Of a DNA stretch of 64,000 nt, positions 1 through 8,088 are shown piece after piece. Made by a program: the position numbers and the translations under genes. Position 1 is the stretch's first letter, and every line of letters starts with the position of its first letter. Source of the stretch: Falsirhodobacter halotolerans (GTDB taxonomy: Bacteria; Pseudomonadota; Alphaproteobacteria; Rhodobacterales; Rhodobacteraceae). The notes under the pieces were generated by a model, which was given only the letters and a program-made list of their open reading frames with translations, was not told the DNA's origin and ran no database searches. The DNA is taken from assembly GCF_022899245.1 (NCBI RefSeq), contig NZ_JALJAZ010000001.1, positions 1,643,501 to 1,707,500 of the forward strand, written 5' to 3'.

Positions 1-47
1 CAGGCGGGACCGGCGGCAAGCGCCAGAAGAAGCAGTCCGCGTTTCAT
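1..47 (-). CDS. N-terminus of a secreted protein, cut by the window edge
   Basis: Only the first 15 codons are present, reading leftwards from an ATG at 47-45. They encode MKRGLLLLALAAGPA, a typical start of a Sec signal peptide (two positive residues, then a leucine/alanine-rich hydrophobic run). The product is therefore probably exported or a lipoprotein, but the mature part lies outside the window and no function can be given. It is transcribed divergently from cysK. Confidence 0.5.
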   Translation of the reverse strand, partial: MKRGLLLLALAAGPA

Positions 48-199
48 GGTCGGACGGGTGTAATGGCATGCAGTCTCATCCGAACCTCCATTCGTGGACA
101 ATCTTCCCTATTTCGCCCGCGCCCGGCCCGGATTCAAGGCGGCCGCTTGAGTTCGCAAGGTCGCACCCCTACCCTTTCCCCAAGAACAGGAGAGTTTGC

Positions 200-1231
200 A
201 TGGACACCCGCACCGATCTTGCCGACGCCATCGGCAATACCCCCCTCATCCGCCTGCGCCGCGCGTCGGAGGAAACGGGCTGCGAGATCCTTGGCAAGTG
301 CGAGTTCCTGAACCCCGGCCAGTCGGTCAAGGACCGCGCGGCGCTGTTCATCATTCGCGATGCGGTGGCCCGCGGCGCGTTGCGGCCCGGCGGCACCATT
401 GTCGAGGGAACGGCGGGCAATACCGGCATCGGCCTCGCCCTGGTGGGGGCGTCGATGGGCTTTCGCACGGTGATCGTGATCCCCGAGACGCAAAGCCAAG
501 AGAAGAAGGACATGCTGCGGCTGGCCGGCGCCGAACTGGTGCAGGTTCCCGCAGCCCCCTACAAGAACCCCAACAACTATGTCCGCTACTCCCAGCGTTT
601 GGCGGAGCAACTGGCGAAGACCGAGCCCAACGGGGCGATCTGGGCCAACCAGTTCGACAACATCGCCAACCGTCAGGCGCATGTTGAAACGACCGGCCCG
701 GAAATATGGAAGCAGACCGACGGCAAGGTGGACGGGTTCGTCGCCGCCGTCGGATCGGGCGGGACGTTGGCCGGCGTGGCCATGGCGCTTCAGCCCAAAG
801 GGGTGAAGATCGCGCTGGCAGACCCCGAGGGGGCGGCGCTTCATTCCTTCTATACCACGGGCGACTTCGCCTCCCCCGGCACGTCGATCACCGAAGGGAT
901 CGGCCAAGGGCGGATCACCGCGAACCTTGAAGGATTCACCCCCGACTTCAGCTATCGCATCTCCGACGCCGAAGCGCTGCCGATCGTGTTTGACTTGCTG
1001 GAGGAGGAGGGGCTGTGCGTCGGCGGATCCTCGGGCATCAACATCGCGGGTGCGATGCGCCTGGCCCGCGATCTGGGGCCGGGCCACCGGATCGTGACGA
1101 TCCTGTGCGATTACGGCAACCGATATCAATCCAAGCTGTTCAACCCCGACTTTCTGAAGGGCAAGGGCCTGCCGGTTCCCGAATGGCTGGACAAGGCCCC
1201 GCGCGCCATTCCCGAAGTCTACGAGGACTGA
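200..1231 (+). CDS. cysK: Cysteine synthase A (O-acetylserine sulfhydrylase)
   Basis: This PLP enzyme makes L-cysteine from O-acetyl-L-serine and sulfide in the cytoplasm. The 343-residue protein has the fold-type II signature NPGQSVKDR, whose lysine binds PLP, followed by EGTAGNTGIG, the substrate loop, and a phosphate-binding glycine loop VGSGGTLAG. The frame is open further upstream, but the ATG at 200 is preceded by AGGAGAG at a good distance and starts the usual conserved N-terminus, so it is preferred. A strong hairpin follows the stop. The protein is a little longer than classic CysK (about 310-320 aa) because of a C-terminal tail rich in proline and acidic residues. Related alphaproteobacterial proteins are also called cysteine synthase. 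Confidence 0.92.
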   Translation: MDTRTDLADAIGNTPLIRLRRASEETGCEILGKCEFLNPGQSVKDRAALFIIRDAVARGALRPGGTIVEGTAGNTGIGLALVGASMGFRTVIVIPETQSQEKKDMLRLAGAELVQVPAAPYKNPNNYVRYSQRLAEQLAKTEPNGAIWANQFDNIANRQAHVETTGPEIWKQTDGKVDGFVAAVGSGGTLAGVAMALQPKGVKIALADPEGAALHSFYTTGDFASPGTSITEGIGQGRITANLEGFTPDFSYRISDAEALPIVFDLLEEEGLCVGGSSGINIAGAMRLARDLGPGHRIVTILCDYGNRYQSKLFNPDFLKGKGLPVPEWLDKAPRAIPEVYED

Positions 1232-1243
1232 GGCTTGCGTCGG

Positions 1244-1282
1244 CCCGTCCCCTTGCCTATCTGATGGGGGACGGGTTCTGCT
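1244..1282 (+). terminator. Rho-independent-like terminator after cysK
   Basis: A perfect 9-bp stem, CCCGTCCCC (1244-1252) with GGGGACGGG (1267-1275), encloses a 14-nt loop 13 bases after the cysK stop. A weakly T-rich tract, TTCTGCTCTT, follows. The stem is strong but the T run is imperfect, so the strength is uncertain. Confidence 0.55.
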
Positions 1283-1449
1283 CTTCGCGTGCGTGGCCTT
1301 TTTCCAGTGGCCGATAAGCACTTCCGAGGGAGTTGGCTCTGCCATGATCCTGGTCATGGTATCCGGCGCCCACCTGATAATGTCAGGCTCGCGGAAATCC
1401 CAACCACCACGGCCGCTGCGGGCCCGTCACCTTTCCCACATCGCCAAAT

Positions 1450-1479
1450 GAAAAAGGGGCGGCGCGAACGCCACCCCCC
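1450..1479 (-). terminator. Terminator of the DUF481 gene
   Basis: Read on the minus strand, a GC-rich stem of about 9 bp (GGGGTGGCG with CGCCGCCCC, one G-U pair) closes on a TTCG tetraloop and is followed by TTTTTC. It lies about 20 bases downstream of the minus-strand stop at 1502, so it fits as the intrinsic terminator of that gene. Confidence 0.8.
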
Positions 1480-1501
1480 AGTCGGTCGTAACCGGGTTTT
1501 C

Positions 1502-2419
1502 TTAGAACCCGTAAACCAGCGACACGCCCAGCGTGTTGTCGGTACGGATCGCACGGCTCTCGTTGTAGTCCGAGAGGTAGCTGACGCGGGTCGAGAAAGC
1601 GTCCGTGATGCGGAAGTTCACGCCGAGGTCGTTGTTCACGCGCAGGGCTTCGTCGGAGTTCAGCGCATCGGTGTCCATGGTCACGAACACGTTCTCATTG
1701 ATGCCCCAGTAGAAGCGCGAGGACAGGACGTAGCCGACTTCCGACTCGCTGCGGCCGTCGCCGAACTTCAGGTAGGACTGGCCGACACCGGCCTGCAAAC
1801 GCCATGCCAGATCCGGCTGGTCGAAGATGCGGTAGCCCGGACCGATACCGATGAAGGCATCCTGTTCGATTTTGCGCGCGATGATCGCATCACGCTCGCC
1901 TTGGGTCAGGTCCGATTCCAGAACGCCACGCGGCAGATCTTCGTCGGTGACTTCGTCGGCCAGACCGTCGGTGATGACACGGCCCATCACGAAGCCGTAG
2001 AAGCGCGGCGTGAAGTCATAGAGGCCGTCATAGACGCCATAGACTTTTTTCACGGTCGACTCGTTGTCGTCTTCCTCGAAGCGCATCAGGAACGACAGGT
2101 TCTGCGAGAACGGACCGGCTTTGTGCGTCAGACGCGCGCCGATGTTCAGGTTCTGGCTTTCGTCGTTGCCGGTCGCGCCGGCATAGCCGAGCGAGGCGCT
2201 GCCCGACAGGCCTTCACGGTAGTTCGGCGATCCGAAACGGTAGGAGTCGTTCGCGCGGTCGAACTGCTGTTCCACGTTGAAACGCTGCTGGTCGATCTGG
2301 TCGTCGATCGCGTTCGGGTTGACGATGCTGTCCTGTGCGGATTGTGCCAAAGCCGGAGCGGCCGCGCCAAGCATAAGGGCCAACGCCGAAACGCCTGCGA
2401 TTTTATAAGTCTTGCTCAT
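1502..2419 (-). CDS. DUF481/YdiY-like outer-membrane beta-barrel protein
   Basis: The 305-residue protein begins with a clear signal peptide (MSKTYKIAG, hydrophobic core, AAPALA cleavage site before QSAQD). The mature part alternates polar and hydrophobic residues in short stretches with many aromatic girdle residues and ends in VYGF, with the C-terminal Phe typical of outer-membrane barrels. It resembles the DUF481 (YdiY) family of salt- or stress-induced outer-membrane proteins, whose function is not established. The start at 2419 follows GGACAGGAA; an in-frame ATG five codons upstream is less well placed. It has its own terminator and a long upstream region, so it is probably a single-gene unit. 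Confidence 0.75.
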   Translation of the reverse strand: MSKTYKIAGVSALALMLGAAAPALAQSAQDSIVNPNAIDDQIDQQRFNVEQQFDRANDSYRFGSPNYREGLSGSASLGYAGATGNDESQNLNIGARLTHKAGPFSQNLSFLMRFEEDDNESTVKKVYGVYDGLYDFTPRFYGFVMGRVITDGLADEVTDEDLPRGVLESDLTQGERDAIIARKIEQDAFIGIGPGYRIFDQPDLAWRLQAGVGQSYLKFGDGRSESEVGYVLSSRFYWGINENVFVTMDTDALNSDEALRVNNDLGVNFRITDAFSTRVSYLSDYNESRAIRTDNTLGVSLVYGF

Positions 2420-2730
2420 TTCCTGTCCTTTCAACTGCTGACCTTGAAGGTCACGGCTGAGGCTCGTCTCTCGTGCCTGACAGAAAAGTAGCGACGCATA
2501 CGGAAAGGTCGAGAACCCGATTCACGGCAAGTTTTTTTTAAGATCTGCCCGTCACCGCCCCTTGACAGTTGACACTGTCACACGATCGTCAAAATGTGTT
2601 TACTGTAAACGACTTAGGAGGAAGAATGGGGGGATAACGTTCGGGTGATCTGCCGTGACGGTCAACATTGCAGGTCAAGGTTGTCAAATTTGCCCCCATC
2701 CTCCAGCCTGACTGTTGCGCCAACGCCACA
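2420..2730. other. Non-coding region upstream of the DUF481 gene, with palindromes
   Basis: No convincing gene is present. The stretch holds a run of eight T (2530-2537), two overlapping TTGACA-like boxes around 2562-2574 within a TGACAG/CTGTCA inverted repeat, and a perfect 13-bp palindrome GTTTACTGTAAAC at 2598-2610. A strong Shine-Dalgarno-like AGGAGG (2616-2621) precedes an ATG at 2626 that opens only a two-residue reading frame. It presumably contains the promoter and perhaps operator sites of the minus-strand DUF481 gene, but I cannot assign them. Confidence 0.4.
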
Positions 2731-2753
2731 AAAAATCCCGCCGAAGCGGGATT
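2731..2753 (-). terminator. Terminator of the rib-nusB operon
   Basis: A perfect 7-bp stem ATCCCGC / GCGGGAT closes on a TTCG loop (minus-strand reading), flanked by runs of T on either strand. It lies immediately after the nusB stop codon, so it is a good intrinsic terminator for the minus-strand operon and could act in both directions. Confidence 0.85.
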
Positions 2754-2758
2754 TTTCA

Positions 2759-3220
2759 TCAGAAACGGTCGGGAGCGATCTCTCGGGCCATGTGATCCAG
2801 CACCGCGTTGACGAACTTCGCCTCCTTTCCCTCAGGGAAAAAAGCCTTCGCCACGTCCACGAATTCGCTGATCACCACCTTCGGGGGCGTGTCGTTCTGG
2901 ACAAGCTCCGATCCCGCCGCGCGGAACAGGGCGCGAAGCACCGGGTCGATCCGCGCGATCGGCCATTTTGCCACAAGGGCGCGGTCGGTCGTCTGGTCGA
3001 TCCGCGCCTGCCGGTTCACCGCCTCGGACACCAGACGGCGGAAATGCTCAGGCTCGCCCTCCACCATCTCCACATCGTCGTAGACCGCGCCGAACCGGTG
3101 GGTGGTGAACTCCTTCACCACAGCCTCCACCGTCTGGCCCGCCGCTTCCATCTGATACAGCGCCTGCACCGCATAAAGACGCGATGCGGATTTCATCTGG
3201 CGCTTTTCGGCCGGAGTCAT
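2759..3220 (-). CDS. nusB: Transcription antitermination factor NusB
   Basis: The 153-residue all-helical protein matches NusB (usual length 130-160), which binds boxA RNA with NusE/S10 and supports antitermination in rRNA operons. Recognisable stretches are RLYAVQALYQME near the N-terminus and a C-terminal region with FVNAVLDHMAREI, the usual last helix. Its start overlaps the ribH stop by four bases (ATGA), so translation is probably coupled. The ribH-nusB pairing is common in proteobacteria. It is the last gene of the operon and ends at a strong terminator. Confidence 0.9.
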   Translation of the reverse strand: MTPAEKRQMKSASRLYAVQALYQMEAAGQTVEAVVKEFTTHRFGAVYDDVEMVEGEPEHFRRLVSEAVNRQARIDQTTDRALVAKWPIARIDPVLRALFRAAGSELVQNDTPPKVVISEFVDVAKAFFPEGKEAKFVNAVLDHMAREIAPDRF

Positions 3221-3753
3221 AGAAGCGTTCCTTCGCCTTTGGTCAGATGCTCGTCGGTGCGAAAGCCGATCTGCCCGCGCGGGGCTGCCAGCTTCCGGCG
3301 CAACGCGATCAGGTGCAGCGCCGCCGCCGCCGCGCCGCCGCCCTTGTTCTGCCCCTCCGGCTCGGCCCGCACCACGGCCTGGTCCCGATGTTCCACCGTC
3401 AGAATGCCGTTGCCGATGCAGGTGCCCTGAAGGCCCAGCAAGGTCAGCGCGCGACTGGAATCGTTGCAGACCGTATCATAATGCGTCGTCTCGCCCCGGA
3501 TCACGCAGCCCAGCGCGACATAGCCGTCAAAGCCCTGCCCGCGTTCGCAGATCGCGATGGCGGGCGCGATTTCCAACGCGCCGGGCATCTCGATCACCTC
3601 GACCTCGGCCCCGACCTGTGCGGCCACGCCCCGCGCGCCGGCGACCAGCGCATCCGCGATGTCGCGGTAATAGGGGGACACGACGATCGCCAGCCGCACC
3701 GGCGCGTCGAAGCTGGGCAGTGCCAGGGTGTGATGCTGTTCGGAACCAGCCAT
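3217..3753 (-). CDS. ribH: 6,7-dimethyl-8-ribityllumazine synthase
   Basis: The enzyme condenses 5-amino-6-ribitylamino-uracil with 3,4-dihydroxy-2-butanone 4-phosphate to give lumazine, the penultimate step of riboflavin synthesis. The 178-residue sequence shows the family landmarks VSPYYRDIADALVAGA, EMPGALEIAPA, GCVIRGETTHYD (substrate and phosphate site) and GILTVE. It is slightly longer than the usual 150-160 aa because of an N-terminal extension. It sits between ribB and nusB in the same operon, one base after the ribB stop. Confidence 0.92.
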   Translation of the reverse strand: MAGSEQHHTLALPSFDAPVRLAIVVSPYYRDIADALVAGARGVAAQVGAEVEVIEMPGALEIAPAIAICERGQGFDGYVALGCVIRGETTHYDTVCNDSSRALTLLGLQGTCIGNGILTVEHRDQAVVRAEPEGQNKGGGAAAAALHLIALRRKLAAPRGQIGFRTDEHLTKGEGTLL

Positions 3754-3754
3754 G

Positions 3755-4855
3755 TCAGTCCTTCCTGATGGAACGCGTGCCGGTGATGGTCAGCCCATAG
3801 GCGTCCAGACCGACCACTTTCGGGGCTGCCGAGTTGGTCAGCAACGTCAAATTGTGCAAGCCCAGGGCGGCGAGGATCTGCGCCCCCACCCCATATTCGC
3901 GCAAGGTATGCGGCGCCCCGCTGCCCGAAGGCGGCACCTTGGCATCCACGTCCCGCAGCAGGACGACCACGCCGCGCCCCTCCTGCGCGATCAGGCGCAT
4001 GGCCTGCGGCACCTCGTCCAACCGCTCGGGCACGGTGGCAAGAACATCCTCCAGCGGGTTCAGCACATGCATCCGCGTCAGCACCGGTTCGGGCGTCGTG
4101 ATGTCGCCCTTGGTCAGCACGATATGCTCGGTCCCCGTGGGTTCGTCGGTGAACACCCGCATCAGCCAGTCGCCGCCATGAACCGACTGGATCGGCTGGA
4201 CATCGCGTTCGCGCACCAGATTGTCGTGCCGACGACGATAGGCGATGAGGTCGGAGATGGTGCCGATCTTGATCCCGTGCTTCTGGCCGAAAGCGATCAG
4301 GTCGGGCAGACGGGCCATCGTCCCGTCCTCGTTCATGATCTCGCAGATCACGCCCGACGCGTTCAGCCCCGCCAGACGCGCGACATCCACCGCCGCCTCG
4401 GTATGGCCCGCGCGGACCAGAACGCCGCCGTCGCGGGCGCGCAGGGGAAAGACGTGGCCCGGCGTGCGGATGTCGGCGGCCCCGCGGGCGGGATCGGTTG
4501 CCACGGCCACCGTGCGGGCGCGGTCATGGGCGGAAATGCCGGTCGTCACGCCGTCCACCGCCTCGATCGACAAGGTGAAGGCGGTTTCGTGTCGGCTACC
4601 GTTGCGCGGCGACATCAGTTCCAGCCCCAAGGCCTCGATCCGGGCCGAGGGCAGCGCAAGGCAGATGAGCCCGCGCCCATGGGTGGCCATGAAATTGATC
4701 GCCTCGGGCGTGCACATCTGCGCGGGGATCACCAGATCGCCCTCGTTCTCGCGATCCTCGTGATCAACCAGGATGAACATCCGTCCGTTGCGGGCATCCT
4801 CGATGATCTCCGCCACCGAGGAGATCGCGTCGCTGTATTCCGTTTTGTCCGACAT
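3755..4855 (-). CDS. ribB: 3,4-dihydroxy-2-butanone 4-phosphate synthase with a degenerate GTP-cyclohydrolase-II-like half
   Basis: The N-terminal half (about residues 1-210 of 366) is RibB, which makes DHBP from ribulose 5-phosphate. It carries DHEDRENEGDLV, whose acidic residues bind Mg, and HTEAAVDV near its end. The C-terminal half has the length and overall course of a RibA domain, but the zinc cysteines of the C-x10-C-x-C motif are absent: the corresponding place reads FTDEPTGTEHIVL. GTP cyclohydrolase II activity is therefore unlikely, and a true RibA should be encoded elsewhere. Such RibB-RibA* proteins are known in alphaproteobacteria. The start at 4855 is chosen because it opens the conserved domain; the frame extends upstream without homology. 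Confidence 0.88.
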   Translation of the reverse strand: MSDKTEYSDAISSVAEIIEDARNGRMFILVDHEDRENEGDLVIPAQMCTPEAINFMATHGRGLICLALPSARIEALGLELMSPRNGSRHETAFTLSIEAVDGVTTGISAHDRARTVAVATDPARGAADIRTPGHVFPLRARDGGVLVRAGHTEAAVDVARLAGLNASGVICEIMNEDGTMARLPDLIAFGQKHGIKIGTISDLIAYRRRHDNLVRERDVQPIQSVHGGDWLMRVFTDEPTGTEHIVLTKGDITTPEPVLTRMHVLNPLEDVLATVPERLDEVPQAMRLIAQEGRGVVVLLRDVDAKVPPSGSGAPHTLREYGVGAQILAALGLHNLTLLTNSAAPKVVGLDAYGLTITGTRSIRKD

Positions 4856-4928
4856 CACCGATCTCGACTTTCTGGGCCCCGAAATGTTGCACAGGGGCAT
4901 AGCCCGCGCGCGGCCCGAAGGCCAGAGG

Positions 4929-5516
4929 TCATGCCCATTCCCCAAGCCGCGCGACATAGCGGGCCATCGTATCCACCTCAAGGTTCACGCGCTGCCCCTG
5001 CACGGCCCGCCCCCAGGTGGTCACCTCCTGGGTGTGGGGGATCAGGTTCACGCCGAATTCGGCCCCGTCCACCTCGTTCACGGTCAGCGAGGTGCCGTTC
5101 AGCGCGACCGACCCCTTGGGGGCCACGAACTTCGCCAGCGCGTCCGGCGCGCGGAACGTCAGGCGCAGGCTGTCGCCCTCGCGCCGCAGGGCCGTGATGG
5201 TCGCCACCCCGTCCACATGGCCGGAGACGATGTGGCCGCCCAATTCGTCCCCCACCCGCAACGCACGCTCCAGGTTGATCGGCGCCCCGACGGACCAGCC
5301 GCCCACCGTCGTCACGCCCACCGTTTCGGCCGAGATGTCCACATCGAACCAGTCGCCGCCCAGCGCCACGACCGTCAGACACACCCCGTCGCAGGCGATG
5401 GAGGCGCCAATGTCGATGCCCGCCGTGTCATAGGCGGTGCGTATGCGGGCGCGCAGATCGCCGTCCTGACGCAGGTCCGCGATGGTGCCGATGTCGGTGA
5501 TGATGCCGGTGAACAT
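4929..5516 (-). CDS. ribE: Riboflavin synthase alpha subunit
   Basis: The enzyme dismutates two molecules of dimethyl-ribityllumazine into riboflavin. The 195-residue protein starts with the diagnostic MFTGIITDIGTI and contains two tandem lumazine-binding repeats, with GASIACDGVCLTV in the first and GSVALNGTSLTVNEV in the second. GAGG lies a few bases upstream of the ATG at 5516. It is the first gene of a ribE-ribB-ribH-nusB operon and is divergent from the capsule genes. No ribD or FMN riboswitch was seen in this window. Confidence 0.92.
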   Translation of the reverse strand: MFTGIITDIGTIADLRQDGDLRARIRTAYDTAGIDIGASIACDGVCLTVVALGGDWFDVDISAETVGVTTVGGWSVGAPINLERALRVGDELGGHIVSGHVDGVATITALRREGDSLRLTFRAPDALAKFVAPKGSVALNGTSLTVNEVDGAEFGVNLIPHTQEVTTWGRAVQGQRVNLEVDTMARYVARLGEWA

Positions 5517-5603
5517 GGCTGGCCTCTTGCTTTTTGTCGTGCCTACCCCTCGTATAGGGACAGGACAAGTCCCTGCGGGGAACCACAGCCCTGGAATAAT
5601 CGC

Positions 5604-6878
5604 TTGCCGCAGACCTCGCGACATTTTCTTTTCCTGCAAGGCCCCCATGGGCCATGGTTCCGAACCCTGGGCGAAGGCGTGGCGGCGTCGGGTGCGAAGG
5701 TGGGACGCGTGGCCTTCAACGCGGGCGACGCGGCCTTCTGGCCTGCCGAGACGCTCATCCCCTTCAACGCCCCGCAGGAGGATTGGCCCGCCACGTTCCG
5801 CGCGCTGCTGTCCGAACGGGGGGTTACGGACATTGTCCTTTATGGCGACACCCGCCCCGTCCACGCCCAGGCCGTCGCCATCGCGCGTGAGGTGGGGGTG
5901 ACCGTCCACGTGTTCGAGGAAGGGTATCTGCGCCCCCATTGGGTCACCTATGAACGCGGGGGATCGAACGGCCATTCCCGCCTGATGGACATGTCGATCC
6001 CGGAGATGCGCGAGGCGCTGCACGCATCGGGGATGGAAATGCCGCAGGCCCCGCCCCGCTGGGGCGACATGAAACAGCATATGTTCTGGGGCGCGGCCTA
6101 TCACTGGAAGGTGTGGCGGGGGACGGGATACGACCATTTCCGCCCCCACCGCACGCTGACCGTGGCGCAGGAGTTCCGCCTTTATCTGCGCCGTCTGGCG
6201 CTGATGCCCGTCCACCACATCGAACGGCGTTTGGCCACGCGGCGGATCATGCGCGGCGGATTTCCGTTCCATCTGGTGCTGCTGCAACTGGAACATGACG
6301 CCAGTTTCCGAATGCATTCGCCCTTTTCCACCATGACCGACTTTCTTGAGGTGGTGACCGAAGGCTTTGCCACCGGCGCGCCGCGCCACCACCATCTGGT
6401 GTTCAAGGCCCATCCACTGGAGGACGGCCGCGTGCCCGTGGCCGAGGAGGTCGCGCGTCTGGCCCGGATGCACGGCATCACCGACCGCGTGCATTTCGTG
6501 CGGGGCGGCAAGCTGGCCCACCTGCTGAACGACGCCCGCAGTGCTGTCACCGTGAACTCCACCGCCGCCCAACAGGTCCTGTGGCGCGGGCTGCCGCTAG
6601 CGGCCCTTGGGCGCGCCGTCTATGACAAGCCCGACTTCGTCACGCCGCAACCCCTGGCCGACTTCTTCGCACGCCCCCAGCGGCCCGACGGTCGCGCCTA
6701 TCGCGTCTATCGTCATTATCTTCTTGAAACCTCGCAGATTCCCGGCGGGTTCTATTCCCGTCGCGGACGCCACGCGTTGCTGCGGCAGGTGGTGGACATG
6801 ATGCTGTCGGACTACGACCCCTATGACGCCCTGCCCGCGGGTGAGGCGGCGCCGCGACAGCCCTTGCGCAACGATTGA
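5604..6878 (+). CDS. kpsS: Capsular polysaccharide export/biosynthesis protein (KpsS-like)
   Basis: The 424-residue protein belongs to the capsule-synthesis family that includes KpsS, a Kdo transferase that builds the lipid-linked Kdo linker of group 2 capsules at the cytoplasmic face. Visible features are FLQGPHGPWF at the N-terminus, VFEEGYLRPHW, KAHPLEDGR and VNSTAAQQVL in the C-terminal half, all typical of this family. No ATG fits the start; a TTG at 5604 (after GGAATAA) gives the conserved beginning MPQTSRHFLFLQGP. The frame is open much further upstream but that part is antisense to ribE. It heads a set with the KpsD-like and KpsC-like genes. Confidence 0.8.
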   Translation: MPQTSRHFLFLQGPHGPWFRTLGEGVAASGAKVGRVAFNAGDAAFWPAETLIPFNAPQEDWPATFRALLSERGVTDIVLYGDTRPVHAQAVAIAREVGVTVHVFEEGYLRPHWVTYERGGSNGHSRLMDMSIPEMREALHASGMEMPQAPPRWGDMKQHMFWGAAYHWKVWRGTGYDHFRPHRTLTVAQEFRLYLRRLALMPVHHIERRLATRRIMRGGFPFHLVLLQLEHDASFRMHSPFSTMTDFLEVVTEGFATGAPRHHHLVFKAHPLEDGRVPVAEEVARLARMHGITDRVHFVRGGKLAHLLNDARSAVTVNSTAAQQVLWRGLPLAALGRAVYDKPDFVTPQPLADFFARPQRPDGRAYRVYRHYLLETSQIPGGFYSRRGRHALLRQVVDMMLSDYDPYDALPAGEAAPRQPLRND

Positions 6879-6963
6879 CGAGGCCCCTCTTTTTCTGTCG
6901 CAATGACCTTCACTTTCTGTAATATCGCGGAAAAATACCCTTTGAATGGAGCGGGACGTGACG

Positions 6964-8088
6964 ATGAAAGCCTCCAGGCTGGGCCGGACAGCCATGATTC
7001 TTATGCTCGCCTCCAGCGTGGCCGCCTGCGGATTGCCGCGCTCGGGGCCGAACATGCGCGAGATCATGGCCGGCTCGGTGGAGAATGGCGGCGACTCGTT
7101 CATCGTGACCGTAACGCCGCAGGTGAACCGCCTTGTCTCCGTTCCCGCGCGGTATGGCTTCAGCAGCGCGTTCCAGAATGCGGGCGAAGTGGGGCCGGAC
7201 ACCATTTCCTCGGGTGACCAACTGACGCTGACCGTGTTCGAAAACGTGCGCGACGACCCGCTTCTGGGCAACAGCGGCCAACGCGTGTCCGCCTTGAACG
7301 AAGTTCAGGTGGGCGGCGACGGGTTCATCTTCGTCCCCTATGCCGGGCGTATCCGCGCGGCGGGCCAAACGCCCGAGGCCTTGCGCCAGACGATCACGCG
7401 GTCGCTGGAAAACCAGACCCCCGATCCGCAGGTGCTGGTGCAGCGCAAGGCCGGCGACGGTGCCACCGTATCCGTCAGCGGCACGGCCGGAACGGCGGGC
7501 GTCTTTCCGCTGGGCCAGCCCTCGCGCACCTTGCTGCGCGTTTTGTCGCTGGCCGGGGGCGTCACGTCCGAACCTTCGGCCACGGTCGTGCGGGTGACGC
7601 GCGGGGGGCAGACGGGCCAGGTGTGGTTGCAGGATCTTTATGACAATCCCAACCTCGACATTGCGCTGCGCAACGGCGACGTGATCACCGTGGAACGCGA
7701 CCGCCGCCGCTTCATGTCGCTGGGCGCGACGGGGCAGTCGGTGGTGCCGTTCGAACGTGCGAACATGTCCGCGCTGGAGGCGATCGCCCAGGTCGGTGGG
7801 CTTCAGACCAACCTTGCGAATCCCAGCGGCGTGTTCGTGTTCCGCGACGAACCCGCCAGCACCGTCCGCAGCCTGACGGGCCGCGCCGATGTCGCGGGGC
7901 CGCAGCGGGTCGCCTATGTCCTGAACCTGACGCAGCCCTCGGGCATGTTCGAGGCGCGGGACTTCCTGATCAAGGACGGCGATACCCTTTACGTGACCGA
8001 GGCGCCCTTCGTCCAATGGACCAAGACGATCCAGGCCATTCTGGGCACGACCAGCGCGGCCAACAACATCACCCAAGTCGGCAATTGA
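6964..8088 (+). CDS. Polysaccharide export lipoprotein (Wza/KpsD family)
   Basis: A lipoprotein signal peptide ends in the lipobox SSVAAC, so the mature protein is anchored to the outer membrane by a lipidated cysteine. The 374-residue sequence contains a Poly_export region (GDQLTLTVFEN, then VGGDGFIFVPYAGRI) and two SLBB-like repeats further on. This is the architecture of outer-membrane capsule export proteins that form the exit channel. An in-frame ATG at 6946 exists, but 6964 places the signal peptide correctly. The stop overlaps the probable start of the KpsC gene, so the two are coupled. Confidence 0.85.
   Translation: MKASRLGRTAMILMLASSVAACGLPRSGPNMREIMAGSVENGGDSFIVTVTPQVNRLVSVPARYGFSSAFQNAGEVGPDTISSGDQLTLTVFENVRDDPLLGNSGQRVSALNEVQVGGDGFIFVPYAGRIRAAGQTPEALRQTITRSLENQTPDPQVLVQRKAGDGATVSVSGTAGTAGVFPLGQPSRTLLRVLSLAGGVTSEPSATVVRVTRGGQTGQVWLQDLYDNPNLDIALRNGDVITVERDRRRFMSLGATGQSVVPFERANMSALEAIAQVGGLQTNLANPSGVFVFRDEPASTVRSLTGRADVAGPQRVAYVLNLTQPSGMFEARDFLIKDGDTLYVTEAPFVQWTKTIQAILGTTSAANNITQVGN

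Noticed and set aside
134-1357. Long minus-strand frame antisense to cysK
   Set aside because: No protein-like features; cysK on the plus strand has all its motifs.
3752-5197. Long plus-strand frame antisense to ribB
   Set aside because: Composition is typical of a non-coding frame, and the opposite strand has the full RibB motif set.
5516-5604. FMN riboswitch upstream of ribE
   Set aside because: The 87-base gap is too short, and I could not find the conserved FMN-element core.
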